Below are positions 8,636 to 17,702 of a DNA stretch of 64,000 nt, in pieces. The DNA is taken from positions 1,674,001 through 1,738,000 of the forward strand of contig NZ_CP048031.1 of NCBI RefSeq assembly GCF_010092445.1, given 5' to 3'. The DNA comes from Shewanella sp. Arc9-LZ (GTDB taxonomy: Bacteria > Pseudomonadota > Gammaproteobacteria > Enterobacterales > Shewanellaceae). A model generated the notes under the pieces. That model made no database searches. It saw only the letters and a list, made by a program, of their open reading frames with translations, and was not told the origin of the DNA. The position numbers were made by a program, and so were the translations under genes. Position 1 is the first letter of the stretch; every line of letters begins with the position of its first letter.

Positions 8636-9350
8636 TACTGTAACTAACCTCAATAAAACTGTCGTGACCCAAGAGGGAGAGTTGACTATCCTCAACGGCA
8701 TTAATATAGAAGTCAAGCAAGGAGACAGTATCGCCATTTTGGGACCATCAGGTTCAGGTAAGTCGACACTATTGGGTTTACTTGCAGCATTAGATACACC
8801 TACCTCTGGTGAGATAGTGTTGGATGGGGTGGCATTATCCGGATTAAATGAAGAGCAAAAAGCAGCGCTTCGTAAGCAAAAAGTCAGTTTTATCTTTCAG
8901 TCATTTATGCTGGTTGATACCTTAACAGCGCTTGAAAACGTTATGCTACCCGCAGAGCTTGCAGGGGTGAAAGATGCCAAGCAGAAAGCCCAAACCATGC
9001 TCAATCGCGTTGGTTTATCTCATCGATTAAATCATTTGCCTAAACAATTATCGGGTGGTGAACAGCAACGTGTGGCTATTGCCAGAGCTTTTATTTGTGA
9101 ACCCAAAGTGCTGTTTGCAGATGAACCAACAGGCAACTTAGACAGTGTGAATGGTGATAAAATTGCTGATATGTTGTTTGAGTTAAACCAAGAAAGTGAC
9201 ACCACGTTGGTGTTAGTGACGCATGATTTACATTTAGCAAAACGTTGCGCACGCCAATTAGTGATGGAAAATGGCCATTTATCAGAACCATACGCAGATA
9301 ATCTTAAGGCTGCCCATGTGAGCGCGGAACCTGTTGCGGAGGTTAATTAA
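8601..9350 (+). CDS. ybbA: YbbA-type ABC transporter ATP-binding protein
   Basis: 249 residues with a complete nucleotide-binding domain: Walker A GPSGSGKST at about residue 49, Q-loop SFMLVD, signature LSGGEQQRVAIARA, Walker B VLFADEPTGNLD and the switch His in LVTHD. It belongs to the LolD/MacB/YbbA subgroup that works with FtsX-like permeases. The ATG at 8601 has AAGGA nine bases upstream. It overlaps the permease start by one base (TAATG), so the two are translationally coupled and form one exporter. The divergent TesA-like gene points to a role connected with periplasmic lipid or ester metabolism; the substrate is unknown. Confidence 0.92.
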   Translation: MSNNIDRNTSAITVTNLNKTVVTQEGELTILNGINIEVKQGDSIAILGPSGSGKSTLLGLLAALDTPTSGEIVLDGVALSGLNEEQKAALRKQKVSFIFQSFMLVDTLTALENVMLPAELAGVKDAKQKAQTMLNRVGLSHRLNHLPKQLSGGEQQRVAIARAFICEPKVLFADEPTGNLDSVNGDKIADMLFELNQESDTTLVLVTHDLHLAKRCARQLVMENGHLSEPYADNLKAAHVSAEPVAEVN

Positions 9351-11833
9351 TGGAGTGGCAAATTGCGTGGAGATTGTTTAAACGTGAACTCGCTCAAGGA
9401 CAATTAATTCTTATCGTGTTGGCTATTACGTTAGCGGTGTTATCCGTGACCGGGCTAGCGCGGGTTAGTGAGCGTTTACAAGTGGCCATTAATGGCGAAG
9501 CCTCTAACTTTATTGCCGCCGACCGTATTATCGACTCACCGGTTGAACTTGATGCACAAGTCCTTACTGTTGCCAATGAGTTAGGCCTTGCCCACGTCAC
9601 TAACATGCAATTTAACTCGATGGTGTATTCGGGCGATAAATTTCAATTAGTGACCGTTAAAGCGGTAGGTGATGGCTATCCGTTAAAAGGCGATATAGAA
9701 CTGAGTAACGGTGTCACTCGAGCATTACCAAGCAAGGGGCAAGCATGGTTTGAAAATCGTTTAGGTGGTTTGCTTGGCTACCCAAAAAGCATTGAGTTGG
9801 GCAATAGTGAGTTATCGCTAACCGAAGAGATTAGTCGTTTACCGGATGCAGGGTTTAATCCGTTTGCGTCCTCACCAGTATTACTCATCCGTTTAGATGA
9901 TGTGGCGGCGACAGGTATTATTCAACCTGGTAGTCGGGTGACGTATTTATACCAATTTACTGGTGATGCAGAGCAGCTAACGGCCTTTGAACTGCAAGCT
10001 AAACCTTTGCTCAATAACAGCCAGCGTTGGGTAGATGTGCAATCGGGAGATTCCCCGATAGCTTCAGCTGTGCAACGTGCGGAGCGCTTTTTGCTGCTAG
10101 CCAGTTTACTCGGTATTGCATTAGCGTGCGCCGCGATTGGTATTGCAGCGCAGCGTTACTGTCAACGCCACTATGATGTTGTGGCCATGCTGAAAACCTT
10201 TGGCGCTTCAGGCAAGCAAATTCGGGTGTTATTCGGACTGCATTTGTCGTTAGTGACCTTATTGGGTATTGCACTGGGTTTATTGGGCGGGTTATTGCTC
10301 GACATTGGCATTACGGCATTTTTACCACCAGAGATAGCCGCTTATTCTCCACCGTATTTACGCCCTATTTTATTAGGTGTAAGCACGGGGCTAATCAGTG
10401 CATTTATGTTTTCTGCTTATCCGTTAATGCGGCTGTTAGCCATTCCGCCGTTAAGAGTATTGCAGCGCCAATTAGAAGGCCTGCAGCTGGGCATGTGGCT
10501 CCATTTACTATTAAGCTTGGCCGCGATGGCCTTGTTGGGGTATTTGTATTCAAGAAGTTTAGCATTGACGATGACAGTGGTACTTGCGGTGCTGTTGTTA
10601 GGTTTTTTACTCAGTGTGCTGGGCTTTGTGATGATCCGTTTCGGTCATGGCATTGGCATGAAAACCACCAATCCTTTCCAACTAGCATTAGCTGGGCTTC
10701 GCCGTCGTGCTCGTCAAAATGCTGTGCAATTGGTTGGATTTAGCAGTGCATTGGTATTATTGCTCACCATCTTGGCCTTGCGTCAAGATTTACTTAATGA
10801 ATGGCAAAAGCAGTTACCTGAAAATGCACCTAACTACTTTCTAGTGAATATAGCCCCTGAGGATGCTAAGCCATTAAATGACTTTTTAAGCCTAAATCAT
10901 ATTAACGCTACCGATATTTATCCTGTGGTGCGTGGCCGACTCACTCATATTAACGACGAGGAGTTGATTTCGGGCAAACAAGCTGAAAACGGAGCTGAAG
11001 GGCGAGTGGGGATTTCTCGCGAATTAAACTTAACCTATCGAGATACTTTACCGCCAAATAATAAGCTGCTTGAGGGCAAGTTTAATCAAGCTGCGGATGA
11101 TGTTTCGGTTGAGTCCGGTGTCGCAGATAGACTAGGCGTTATACTTGGCGACAAGCTCACTTATAGCATCGATAATCAATCCTTTTCGGTGAAGGTTGCC
11201 AGTATTAGACAGGTTCAGTGGGAAACCCTACAACCTAACTTTTTCATGATTTTTACCCCTGAAGCGTTGGCGCCATTTGCCTATACCTCGATGGCCAGTT
11301 TTCACCTTAATGATGCGCAATTAGCGGCGGATGGTAGCTTGCTGAGCGCCAATCAAGTGGTATTGCAACTGATCCAACAATTTCCAACGATATCGATTAT
11401 TGATGTTGGGGCGATGGTTGAGCAGCTACGGCAAATAATCGATCAAGTGTCATTATCACTATCACTAGTGTTGGCATTAGTGTTGTTGGCCAGTGCCTTG
11501 GTGTTGATTGCGCAAACTGAGGCAGGCATGGCGACTCGACAACGAGAACTCGCAGTGTTGCGAACTTTTGGCGCATCCGGTTGGTTACTTCGTGCTTCTA
11601 CTGGAATTGAGTTTGCTTTGCTTGGTGCAATTGCTGGTTTATTAGCGGTGATAGTGGCTGAGTTTGCTTTATACATGTTAAAAACTCAAGTGTTTGAGTT
11701 AGTGGTATACATGCATTGGCCATGGTGGGGCATCACTCCAATCGCAGGCGCGCTAATTGTTGCAATCTTAGGGATTTGGCGTTGTCGTCAGTTACTCAAT
11801 AAGTCGTGCAGTGACATGTTAAAAGAGGGCTAA
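9350..11833 (+). CDS. ybbP: YbbP-type FtsX-like ABC permease
   Basis: 827 residues. An N-terminal membrane segment (about residues 18-38) is followed by a large extracytoplasmic domain and a cluster of membrane helices around residues 245-430 with a first FtsX domain, then a second periplasmic domain and C-terminal FtsX helices from about residue 695. The cytoplasmic coupling motifs LKTFGASGKQIR and LRTFGASGWLLR occur once in each FtsX repeat, as expected for a duplicated MacB/LolC-type permease. Start codon shared with the ybbA stop. The family is thought to act as an ABC mechanotransmission machine or exporter rather than a classical importer. Confidence 0.9.
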   Translation: MEWQIAWRLFKRELAQGQLILIVLAITLAVLSVTGLARVSERLQVAINGEASNFIAADRIIDSPVELDAQVLTVANELGLAHVTNMQFNSMVYSGDKFQLVTVKAVGDGYPLKGDIELSNGVTRALPSKGQAWFENRLGGLLGYPKSIELGNSELSLTEEISRLPDAGFNPFASSPVLLIRLDDVAATGIIQPGSRVTYLYQFTGDAEQLTAFELQAKPLLNNSQRWVDVQSGDSPIASAVQRAERFLLLASLLGIALACAAIGIAAQRYCQRHYDVVAMLKTFGASGKQIRVLFGLHLSLVTLLGIALGLLGGLLLDIGITAFLPPEIAAYSPPYLRPILLGVSTGLISAFMFSAYPLMRLLAIPPLRVLQRQLEGLQLGMWLHLLLSLAAMALLGYLYSRSLALTMTVVLAVLLLGFLLSVLGFVMIRFGHGIGMKTTNPFQLALAGLRRRARQNAVQLVGFSSALVLLLTILALRQDLLNEWQKQLPENAPNYFLVNIAPEDAKPLNDFLSLNHINATDIYPVVRGRLTHINDEELISGKQAENGAEGRVGISRELNLTYRDTLPPNNKLLEGKFNQAADDVSVESGVADRLGVILGDKLTYSIDNQSFSVKVASIRQVQWETLQPNFFMIFTPEALAPFAYTSMASFHLNDAQLAADGSLLSANQVVLQLIQQFPTISIIDVGAMVEQLRQIIDQVSLSLSLVLALVLLASALVLIAQTEAGMATRQRELAVLRTFGASGWLLRASTGIEFALLGAIAGLLAVIVAEFALYMLKTQVFELVVYMHWPWWGITPIAGALIVAILGIWRCRQLLNKSCSDMLKEG

Positions 11834-11849
11834 AGTACTTACAAATATT

Positions 11850-11878
11850 AAGGGAGATGCATTGTCATCTCCCTTTTT
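11850..11878 (+). terminator. Intrinsic terminator of the ybbA-ybbP operon
   Basis: The stem AAGGGAGATG / CATCTCCCTT with a short loop and a following T-run lies just after the permease stop. Confidence 0.88.
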
Positions 11879-11915
11879 TATGTTGCCTTTTTACCTTAGT
11901 TGATCACTGATGTGA

Positions 11916-12170
11916 TTACTTTTGACGCATTTTATATTGGGTTGGACAATACGCTCTATCAATACCTTCAGGTCGCAATTTAAGGTGCTTGGTTTTACGG
12001 CCACTAACACGGGCTCGCCAAGACTTAAAGCTATTGGGTTTGAGTGATGAGCGCATGAGTTTAATCACATTTGATTCGTTTAAGCCATAAAGGTGTTCAA
12101 TAGCTTCAAATGGCGTGCGGTCTTCCCATGCCATTTCAATGATCCTTGAGGTATCGTGCGGTGATAGCAT
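11916..12170 (-). CDS. DUF2805 / TIGR03643 family small protein
   Basis: 84 residues, basic, no signal peptide. The segments RIIEMAWEDRTPFEAIEHLYGL, with a helix-turn-helix look, and the basic SFKSWRARVSGRKTKH stretch are typical of the TIGR03643 (DUF2805) family. It is a conserved cytoplasmic protein of unknown function. The N-terminal part could bind nucleic acid, but that is inference from composition. It is a single gene on the minus strand, converging on the ABC operon and sharing its terminator region. Confidence 0.8.
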   Translation of the reverse strand: MLSPHDTSRIIEMAWEDRTPFEAIEHLYGLNESNVIKLMRSSLKPNSFKSWRARVSGRKTKHLKLRPEGIDRAYCPTQYKMRQK

Positions 12171-12259
12171 TGAGTTTGATAATGTTTATTGGGTTTGCGC
12201 TCTAATACGTTAGTTATCTGCGTTTAGATTAGTGTATTAAGGATTTGTGTTTAAGGCAG

Positions 12260-12494
12260 ATGAATACGTTAAAATATAGAGACAAGCTTTATTGGCCTAT
12301 ATTTTTTTCATTAGTGGATGCTGAACAATTATCTGATCATCCTATTGGCGGACGGTTAAATGCCGGCACCACAGGGTGAGTGCTCATTACCAATGATGAG
12401 TGCGGTACATTTAATATTATTTCCCCCTGCCAAGTCGTGCTATAAAATTTATCAAGCCACCTTAGCTGTCGATTACGAGATTGGACAAGCATTT
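12260..12494 (+). pseudogene. Decayed RsuA-type pseudouridine synthase fragment
   Basis: Between the DUF2805 and DUF4010-like genes lies a stretch that encodes, in pieces, the centre of an RsuA-type enzyme. From 12263 the frame reads NTL..., then a P..FSLVDAEQLS stretch and IGGRLNAGTTG. It aligns without gaps to the NTL...PSLFSLIDAERPS...IAGRLDADTTG region of the intact rsuA 1.4 kb downstream. An in-frame TGA at 12377 replaces the Leu codon after the catalytic-loop motif; the frame continues VLITND and then shifts by one base to give CYKIYQATLA (compare CHKVYRVKLA). The catalytic Asp of GRLDADTTG has become Gly. The S4 domain and C-terminus are not recognisable. Clearly non-functional. Confidence 0.75.
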
Positions 12495-12662
12495 GTCTAC
12501 TCTCTAAATCGTTTTAAGTTGGCTTGCTGTATAATTAAGCTATATTAAAAAGTGCTCGGTGCCGATCACGATAAATGTAGTGGTTAATGTTGTGATGAAA
12601 AGTGTTAGTTCTGAATAATTTATGATTTAGTCCACCAGGATACATAGTTATAGAGGCAAATA

Positions 12663-13532
12663 TTGTCGATGGAGCATAAAACACCACTCTCATATCATTT
12701 TAAAGACAAACATATATGGTTTGACATGACCATGCTTGCAGCATTGTTTGTTGTTGCAGCCTACGTTCCTCTATTAAAAATTGTGCCTTTAGTTGCCTGT
12801 CTAGAGTTATTCAGCTTTTTTAGTTTTCACTTACTAGCAAAACGCAGTCGATTCCAGTTACAGGGCTTTCTGGGAGGATTTATTTCCAGTACGGCAGTTT
12901 TTTTACAAATATTAAATGATAAAAAATTTGCATCAACAAGTGAACGTGACTTGCTACTGACATTGTTGTTTGCTTTATGTTCTATGTTACTGGAATGTCT
13001 ATTTATTATCTTTTTTTTGGCAGACCAATTAGCCTTTATTTTTTATATCCCCTTTGTCACGCAATTATTGTTTTTTATTACGGCGATAATATATGTGCAG
13101 ATGCAATCCAATTTACTTTTTTTAAGTAACCAGTCAGGGCAACCAACAGTTGATATTGAGCTATTAATTGATCACCCGATAAATTGGAAAAATGTTGCTA
13201 AGCTATCTATTTTTATCCTCGGACTTGTATATGCCATGCATTTTATCGGCAGTGAACTTGGTTTATCGCGAGGGATCAGTACTTTGCTGGTATCATTTTT
13301 TGAAGCTCATGCCATTCTTGTATCGGTGATGAGCGAATGGTCTATGAATCCACAGGATATTGATTTAATAAATTTATTGTTGTTAATTTTACTCGGTAAC
13401 ACCATCAGTAAATCGTACTTGATGTTTAAAGGAAGCAATTTTTCTCACAAATGGATTTTTATTGCGATGATGTTTGTGGGGTTTGCATTAAGTGTCGGTG
13501 CTACGTTTTTTTGCTCTTTTTTGCTTGAGTAA
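12663..13532 (+). CDS. DUF4010-like multi-pass membrane protein
   Basis: 289 residues with about eight hydrophobic segments. The motif GFLGGFISSTAVFL near residue 70 and the later FFEAHAILVSV segment resemble the two conserved blocks of the DUF4010 domain, which is usually fused behind an MgtC/SapB domain. Here the MgtC part is absent, so it is a stand-alone DUF4010-like protein. The TTG at 12663 is six bases after GAGG; an ATG two codons later is an alternative start. It follows the decayed rsuA copy and precedes intact rsuA, 148 bases away. Substrate and role unknown. Confidence 0.65.
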   Translation: MSMEHKTPLSYHFKDKHIWFDMTMLAALFVVAAYVPLLKIVPLVACLELFSFFSFHLLAKRSRFQLQGFLGGFISSTAVFLQILNDKKFASTSERDLLLTLLFALCSMLLECLFIIFFLADQLAFIFYIPFVTQLLFFITAIIYVQMQSNLLFLSNQSGQPTVDIELLIDHPINWKNVAKLSIFILGLVYAMHFIGSELGLSRGISTLLVSFFEAHAILVSVMSEWSMNPQDIDLINLLLLILLGNTISKSYLMFKGSNFSHKWIFIAMMFVGFALSVGATFFCSFLLE

Positions 13533-13680
13533 TGTGTTTGCTATTCTCTCTAATAATACAAACTGCACTTTACGTCTGTGGCATAATACCCCCCACCATT
13601 GACTGCATATCTGACGAGACAAAGCATAATATCCGCTTAAGTAGCCAATAATAAATGATTATCCCAAGTTAAGGTTATTT

Positions 13681-14388
13681 ATGCGTCTTGATCGATTTGT
13701 TTGTAAAAGTACTGAATTATTAAAGTATGAGGTTATTCAACATATCCATAACGGGGCTGTGCTCGTTAATGGTGTAGTTGTCAGGGATGAAGCTGTTCAA
13801 GTTCATGAAAATAATGACATCAGCTTAAACGGTCAAAATCTTGCTGCTCGAGCGTTTCGTTATATGTTAATCAATAAACCTGCCAATACCCTTTGTTCGA
13901 ATGTCGATGGTGTCTATCCGTCGCTATTCTCATTAATTGACGCCGAACGACCATCTGAGTTGCATATTGCCGGACGATTAGATGCCGACACAACCGGATT
14001 AGTGCTTATTACCGATGATGGTCGTTGGACATTTGCTATCACGTCCCCGTCTGGACAATGCCATAAAGTTTACCGGGTTAAATTAGCTAAGCCGATAGCA
14101 GCAGATGCCGGAGAGTCTTTTTTACAAGGCATTGCTTTGCAAGGGGAGCAAGAGCTGACATTACCGGCACAGTTGCAAATTATCACACCACAAGAAGTAT
14201 TACTGACCTTAACTGAAGGTAAGTTCCATCAAGTTAAACGCATGTTTGCTGCCGTAGGTAATAAAGTGGTGTCGCTGCATCGAGAAAGTATTGGTGCGGT
14301 TAAACTGGATGTAGCAATAGGTGAATGGCGTTATTTAACCGATGTAGAAATTGGTTCATTTAGTCATATACTTTTAAATAAGCTTTAA
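13681..14388 (+). CDS. rsuA: RsuA-type 16S rRNA pseudouridine synthase
   Basis: 235 residues. The N-terminal S4 RNA-binding domain spans about residues 1-55 (MRLDRFVCKSTELLKYEV...). The catalytic domain has the hallmark GRLDADTTG with the nucleophilic Asp at about residue 102, preceded by INKPANTLCS and followed by KVYRVKL and the EGKFHQVKRMFAAVGNKVVSLHR block. It would isomerise U516 of 16S rRNA during small-subunit assembly. Close paralogues (RluE, RluF) share the layout, but the length and S4 domain fit RsuA. A decayed relative lies 1.4 kb upstream. Confidence 0.88.
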   Translation: MRLDRFVCKSTELLKYEVIQHIHNGAVLVNGVVVRDEAVQVHENNDISLNGQNLAARAFRYMLINKPANTLCSNVDGVYPSLFSLIDAERPSELHIAGRLDADTTGLVLITDDGRWTFAITSPSGQCHKVYRVKLAKPIAADAGESFLQGIALQGEQELTLPAQLQIITPQEVLLTLTEGKFHQVKRMFAAVGNKVVSLHRESIGAVKLDVAIGEWRYLTDVEIGSFSHILLNKL

Positions 14389-14430
14389 ATTCAGCGCCCC
14401 TTAGTATTTGTGTAAAAAGCGCTTTATTGA

Positions 14431-14880
14431 TTATTTTATCATGACCTCACGCATGCGATATTCACCCGTTAATGTCCTTACTTCAGGGTATTTGGCTGAA
14501 ATTTCATTAGACATTTTTTTATCAGCCTCGCTCCACTTTTTCATGAACGCTTCATACTTCTTTTTGTTAGGCTCCATGTCTGCGCCATTAGCCATAGTAA
14601 CGACTAATAACATGTTAAAATCACCACTCACTGGTAAATCACTTGCATAGATTTTCCAGTCTTTGATATAACCAAGTTCCTTTTCAATTTTAACCGCTTT
14701 AACCCAGCTATTACTCAAACCTGCCAAATATATATCCGCCATATTAGGATCTACTTTAACGGTAGTCATTACCATTATTTCAGTACCGAGATCGTAATCT
14801 TGGTAAATCTCCAATCTATCTTTGGCAAATAATGCGGAGCTAAATACAACGCAAGCTAATGTAATTAATAATTTTTTCAT
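14431..14880 (-). CDS. Hypothetical periplasmic protein
   Basis: 149 residues, not recognised. A clear Sec signal peptide (MKKLLITLACVVFSSALFA-KD) is followed by a small mixed alpha/beta domain with no cysteine. The mature part has repeated Lys-rich stretches and a conserved-looking centre (VDPNMADIYLAGLSNSW). The composition and size suggest a soluble periplasmic protein of an unassigned, probably lineage-restricted family. ATG at 14880, with AAAAAGGATAATAAA as a plausible ribosome-binding region. Converges with rsuA with a 42-base gap. Confidence 0.72.
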   Translation of the reverse strand: MKKLLITLACVVFSSALFAKDRLEIYQDYDLGTEIMVMTTVKVDPNMADIYLAGLSNSWVKAVKIEKELGYIKDWKIYASDLPVSGDFNMLLVVTMANGADMEPNKKKYEAFMKKWSEADKKMSNEISAKYPEVRTLTGEYRMREVMIK

Positions 14881-15249
14881 TTTATTATCCTTTTTAATAA
14901 TTAATTATTTTGTTCGTTTTTTGTACAATTTAATCATAATAAGGAATCAGGTAGAGTCAAGTCACTCTACAATGCGGCATGTTAACCTGGCCGTTCTACG
15001 GGAGTGTATGAGGATGGCAAAAAGTAAATCGTATTAACCACGGGTTTGAGCTGGAATGACACCGTTCTGGTTATATTGTCCTTTTAGCTAACGTTAGTGG
15101 GTAAGGTTATTAAAAACACATAAAACAATAACTTTTTGTTATCATTGTGCCATTATCGGCGGTGACGTTAGTATCCCCATAATCGATGTCGTATAAGAGA
15201 TGTTCATTGTCGATGCAATGAAGTGTTCAGTGCATAATAGAGGCGCAGC
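14881..15249. other. Intergenic region before the LysR gene
   Basis: 369 bases between divergent genes. It must hold both promoters. A short inverted repeat (GTAGAGTCAAGTCACTCTAC, about 14951-14970) is visible; no operator could be assigned. Confidence 0.4.
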
Positions 15250-16149
15250 ATGTTAAATCAACAATGGTTAACCACATTTATTAAACTTGTCGAAGTAGGG
15301 CATTTTACTCACACGGCAGAGCAGCTTTTTATGACGCAACCTGGCGTGAGTCAACACATTAAAAAGCTTGAGCTGCAAGTGGGCGTTGATTTACTGATTC
15401 GAATAGGAAAAAGCTTTGAGCTAACTGAAGCTGGAATTGTGTTACATCAACAAGCATTAGTTTGGCAGCAGCAACAGCAACAAGTTTTGTCGCAATTAGC
15501 GGTTGATGATGAGCATGTAGGCGTTTGTCGTTTAGCGTGTTCGGGATCGATGGCGTTGCTTTTATATCCTCACCTTATTGACTATCAGTTGCCATATAGT
15601 CAATTACAAATCCATCTGGAAGCGGCGCCTAATAAACGCATTATTGATAGTGTTATGGCCAATACCGTTGATGTGGGCATCATTACGCAGCCGATTAACA
15701 TGGATGAGCTGGTGGTGACCCCATTAGCTGCACAGTCTCTGTGTCTGGTGTTACCGCAGTCGTACCCACATCAATCGGTTACATTTGAACAACTCATGGA
15801 ACTTGGAATGGTGAGCCATCCAGATGCGATGCATTATTGGTCGCAAATAGTCGGCCAGTATTTTATTGAAAAACAGGTGTTAGCGTTGCAGGTGCCTATT
15901 CGCAGTTACGTTAACCAATTGAACCAAATTCTTGTTCCCGTGGCTAAAGGGCTGGCATTTGCTGTGCTACCACAATTTGCAGTTGATAATTTTGCTCAAC
16001 AACAGCATATCCGCATAGCATCTTTTGCCACCGAGCAAGCCAACAATGTGGTGGTCAGTGAGCCATTGTTTATCATTTACAAAAAACATCGGCCACTTGC
16101 GCGTCGCTATGGACCGATAATCAATAAAATTAAACAGTTGGTGAAGTGA
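15250..16149 (+). CDS. LysR-family transcriptional regulator
   Basis: 299 residues, the standard LysR length. The N-terminal winged helix-turn-helix (residues about 5-62) reads FIKLVEVGHFTHTAEQLFMTQPGVSQHIKKLE. It is followed by a Gln-rich linker helix and a periplasmic-binding-protein-type effector domain (from about residue 92). It lies divergent from the small periplasmic protein and convergent with the yfcH-type gene, so the target cannot be read from context. LysR proteins often regulate a divergent neighbour, which would make the 14431-14880 gene a candidate target. Confidence 0.9.
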   Translation: MLNQQWLTTFIKLVEVGHFTHTAEQLFMTQPGVSQHIKKLELQVGVDLLIRIGKSFELTEAGIVLHQQALVWQQQQQQVLSQLAVDDEHVGVCRLACSGSMALLLYPHLIDYQLPYSQLQIHLEAAPNKRIIDSVMANTVDVGIITQPINMDELVVTPLAAQSLCLVLPQSYPHQSVTFEQLMELGMVSHPDAMHYWSQIVGQYFIEKQVLALQVPIRSYVNQLNQILVPVAKGLAFAVLPQFAVDNFAQQQHIRIASFATEQANNVVVSEPLFIIYKKHRPLARRYGPIINKIKQLVK

Positions 16150-16194
16150 TGCCTGTTAGCCCGGTGAATTTTCTCGGTGGTTTAGTGCTCTGAG

Positions 16195-17094
16195 TTAGCT
16201 CTTAGAATTAATAATGTGTTGTAATGCACTGTTGATATCAGTGAATTGAAACTCAAAGCCAGCCGCTAAAGTCCTTGTGGGTAGTACAAATTGGCCGGTA
16301 GTGAGCAACTCTGACATTTCACCCATTGCCAGTCTTAGCGCTAATGGTGGCGTGGTTATTTTGGCCGGACGATTTAACGCACTGCCTAATGCTTTAGCAA
16401 ATGTTGCATTGCTAACAGGCTGAGGTGCAGTAGCATTGTAAATACCTTGTAAGTTGGTGTTGTTCAGCAAATAGTTAATCAGTTCAATTAAATCATCAAC
16501 ATGAATCCAACTCATACCTTGCTCGCCACTGCCTATTGGGCCGCCTAAACCAAGTTTGAATGGAGGTAGCATTTTTGCTAATGCGCCGCCATTCTTCCCG
16601 AGCACAATACCTATTCGAGTAATACACACTCGGGTCTGTTGTGACTGGGCTTGAAGTGCGAGGTCTTCCCATTTCTGGCATATATCATGGCTAAATTCAG
16701 TATGAAATCCACTTGTCTCATCGACTGGACTCTGGTCTTGTCGACCATAGTAACCCACCGCTGAGGCGCTAATAAACGTATGTGGCGGCGTAGTACTTTT
16801 ACTAATAAGCTGAGTTAATTCCGTGGTGATGTCCCAACGGCTGTCGCATATTAGTTTTTTTTGTTTGTTGCTCCAACGTTTACTGACTATCGGTTCGCCT
16901 GCAAGATTAATTACGGCATCTATGTCGTTAAGGTGTGGTTTATCAGTAAGGGTTTGCCAGTATTGATGGTGACTGCCAAGATTATTTTTTGCGTTATTAA
17001 TATTTCGCGTCAATATGATCAGTTGGTGTTCGCTAAGCGATTTAACTAAGCGTTTGCCAACAAACCCCGTTGCACCAGTGATTAATATTCTCAT
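16195..17094 (-). CDS. yfcH: TIGR01777 family NAD-dependent epimerase-like protein (YfcH)
   Basis: 299 residues, an extended SDR with N-terminal Rossmann motif GATGFVGKRLV, AVINLAGEPIV at about residue 60, SASAVGYYG with the active-site Tyr at about 113, and the C-terminal DUF1731 region (PLALRLAMGEMSELL.. and LAAGFEFQF). This is the TIGR01777 / YfcH family, of unknown substrate; in plants related proteins influence cell division of organelles. It lies 84 bases downstream of folX on the same strand. The folX-yfcH order is also found in E. coli, which supports the names. Confidence 0.87.
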   Translation of the reverse strand: MRILITGATGFVGKRLVKSLSEHQLIILTRNINNAKNNLGSHHQYWQTLTDKPHLNDIDAVINLAGEPIVSKRWSNKQKKLICDSRWDITTELTQLISKSTTPPHTFISASAVGYYGRQDQSPVDETSGFHTEFSHDICQKWEDLALQAQSQQTRVCITRIGIVLGKNGGALAKMLPPFKLGLGGPIGSGEQGMSWIHVDDLIELINYLLNNTNLQGIYNATAPQPVSNATFAKALGSALNRPAKITTPPLALRLAMGEMSELLTTGQFVLPTRTLAAGFEFQFTDINSALQHIINSKS

Positions 17095-17178
17095 CTAAAC
17101 TCCCTTCTACTCAGTAGAACAATATACGATGGTAACCTTAAGAAATGATCACAAATTCTGCACGCAACATACTTGTTA

Positions 17179-17544
17179 TTACGGCTTTTGATAGCATAAT
17201 TCCATCGACACAGAGTCTGCAAAGCGAAGTGCATGGGGTTTATCAATTTCGACACTGGCAAATTCAACCCAATCATGTTCGCTGGCAATGGCGAGAGTTT
17301 GATTGGTTAGGTTTTCGAGTAATGAAAAACGATTATTTTCAATCAAAGCAATGATATTTTTAGTAATGGTGCGATAATTCAACGCATCAGTGACATTGTT
17401 GCTGTTTCGCGCTTTGTCGGCACAATAATGGATCACCACATTGACGATGACATCTTGTTGGTTATTGATTTCATCTTCTTTAATGCCGATATAGGTGCGT
17501 AAACGTAAGTTTTTAATGCGTATAATAGCGGTTTCTGGTTTCAT
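17179..17544 (-). CDS. folX: FolX, dihydroneopterin triphosphate 2'-epimerase
   Basis: 121 residues, full length for the DHNA-aldolase/epimerase family. [40 protein letters not shown] and [14 protein letters not shown] closely follow E. coli FolX as remembered; these distinguish it from FolB. The enzyme epimerises 7,8-dihydroneopterin triphosphate to the monapterin form, in the tetrahydromonapterin branch of pterin synthesis. First gene of a probable folX-yfcH unit. Divergent from the AI-2E family transporter gene. Confidence 0.93.
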   Translation of the reverse strand: MKPETAIIRIKNLRLRTYIGIKEDEINNQQDVIVNVVIHYCADKARNSNNVTDALNYRTITKNIIALIENNRFSLLENLTNQTLAIASEHDWVEFASVEIDKPHALRFADSVSMELCYQKP

Positions 17545-17702
17545 ATTGAGTGAGTGGATCCCTAAAAGTTGTTGTAAGCCAATATTGTCATCAACTTATA
17601 TGTGAATCGACAAAAATATTTAACTTAGTTTGCAATATGTTACTGAGTTTAGCTTAGCATACAGAATCATTTTAATAAGCAATAATAAGGATTTTTAGTT
17701 CT

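Noticed and set aside
8496..8720. Minus-strand 74-codon ORF across the tesA/ybbA junction
   Set aside because: Overlaps both real genes in another frame and has no coding support.
12360..12548. 62-codon ORF as an independent gene
   Set aside because: Its middle part (CYKIYQATLA) is the frameshifted continuation of the RsuA relic, so it is part of the pseudogene.
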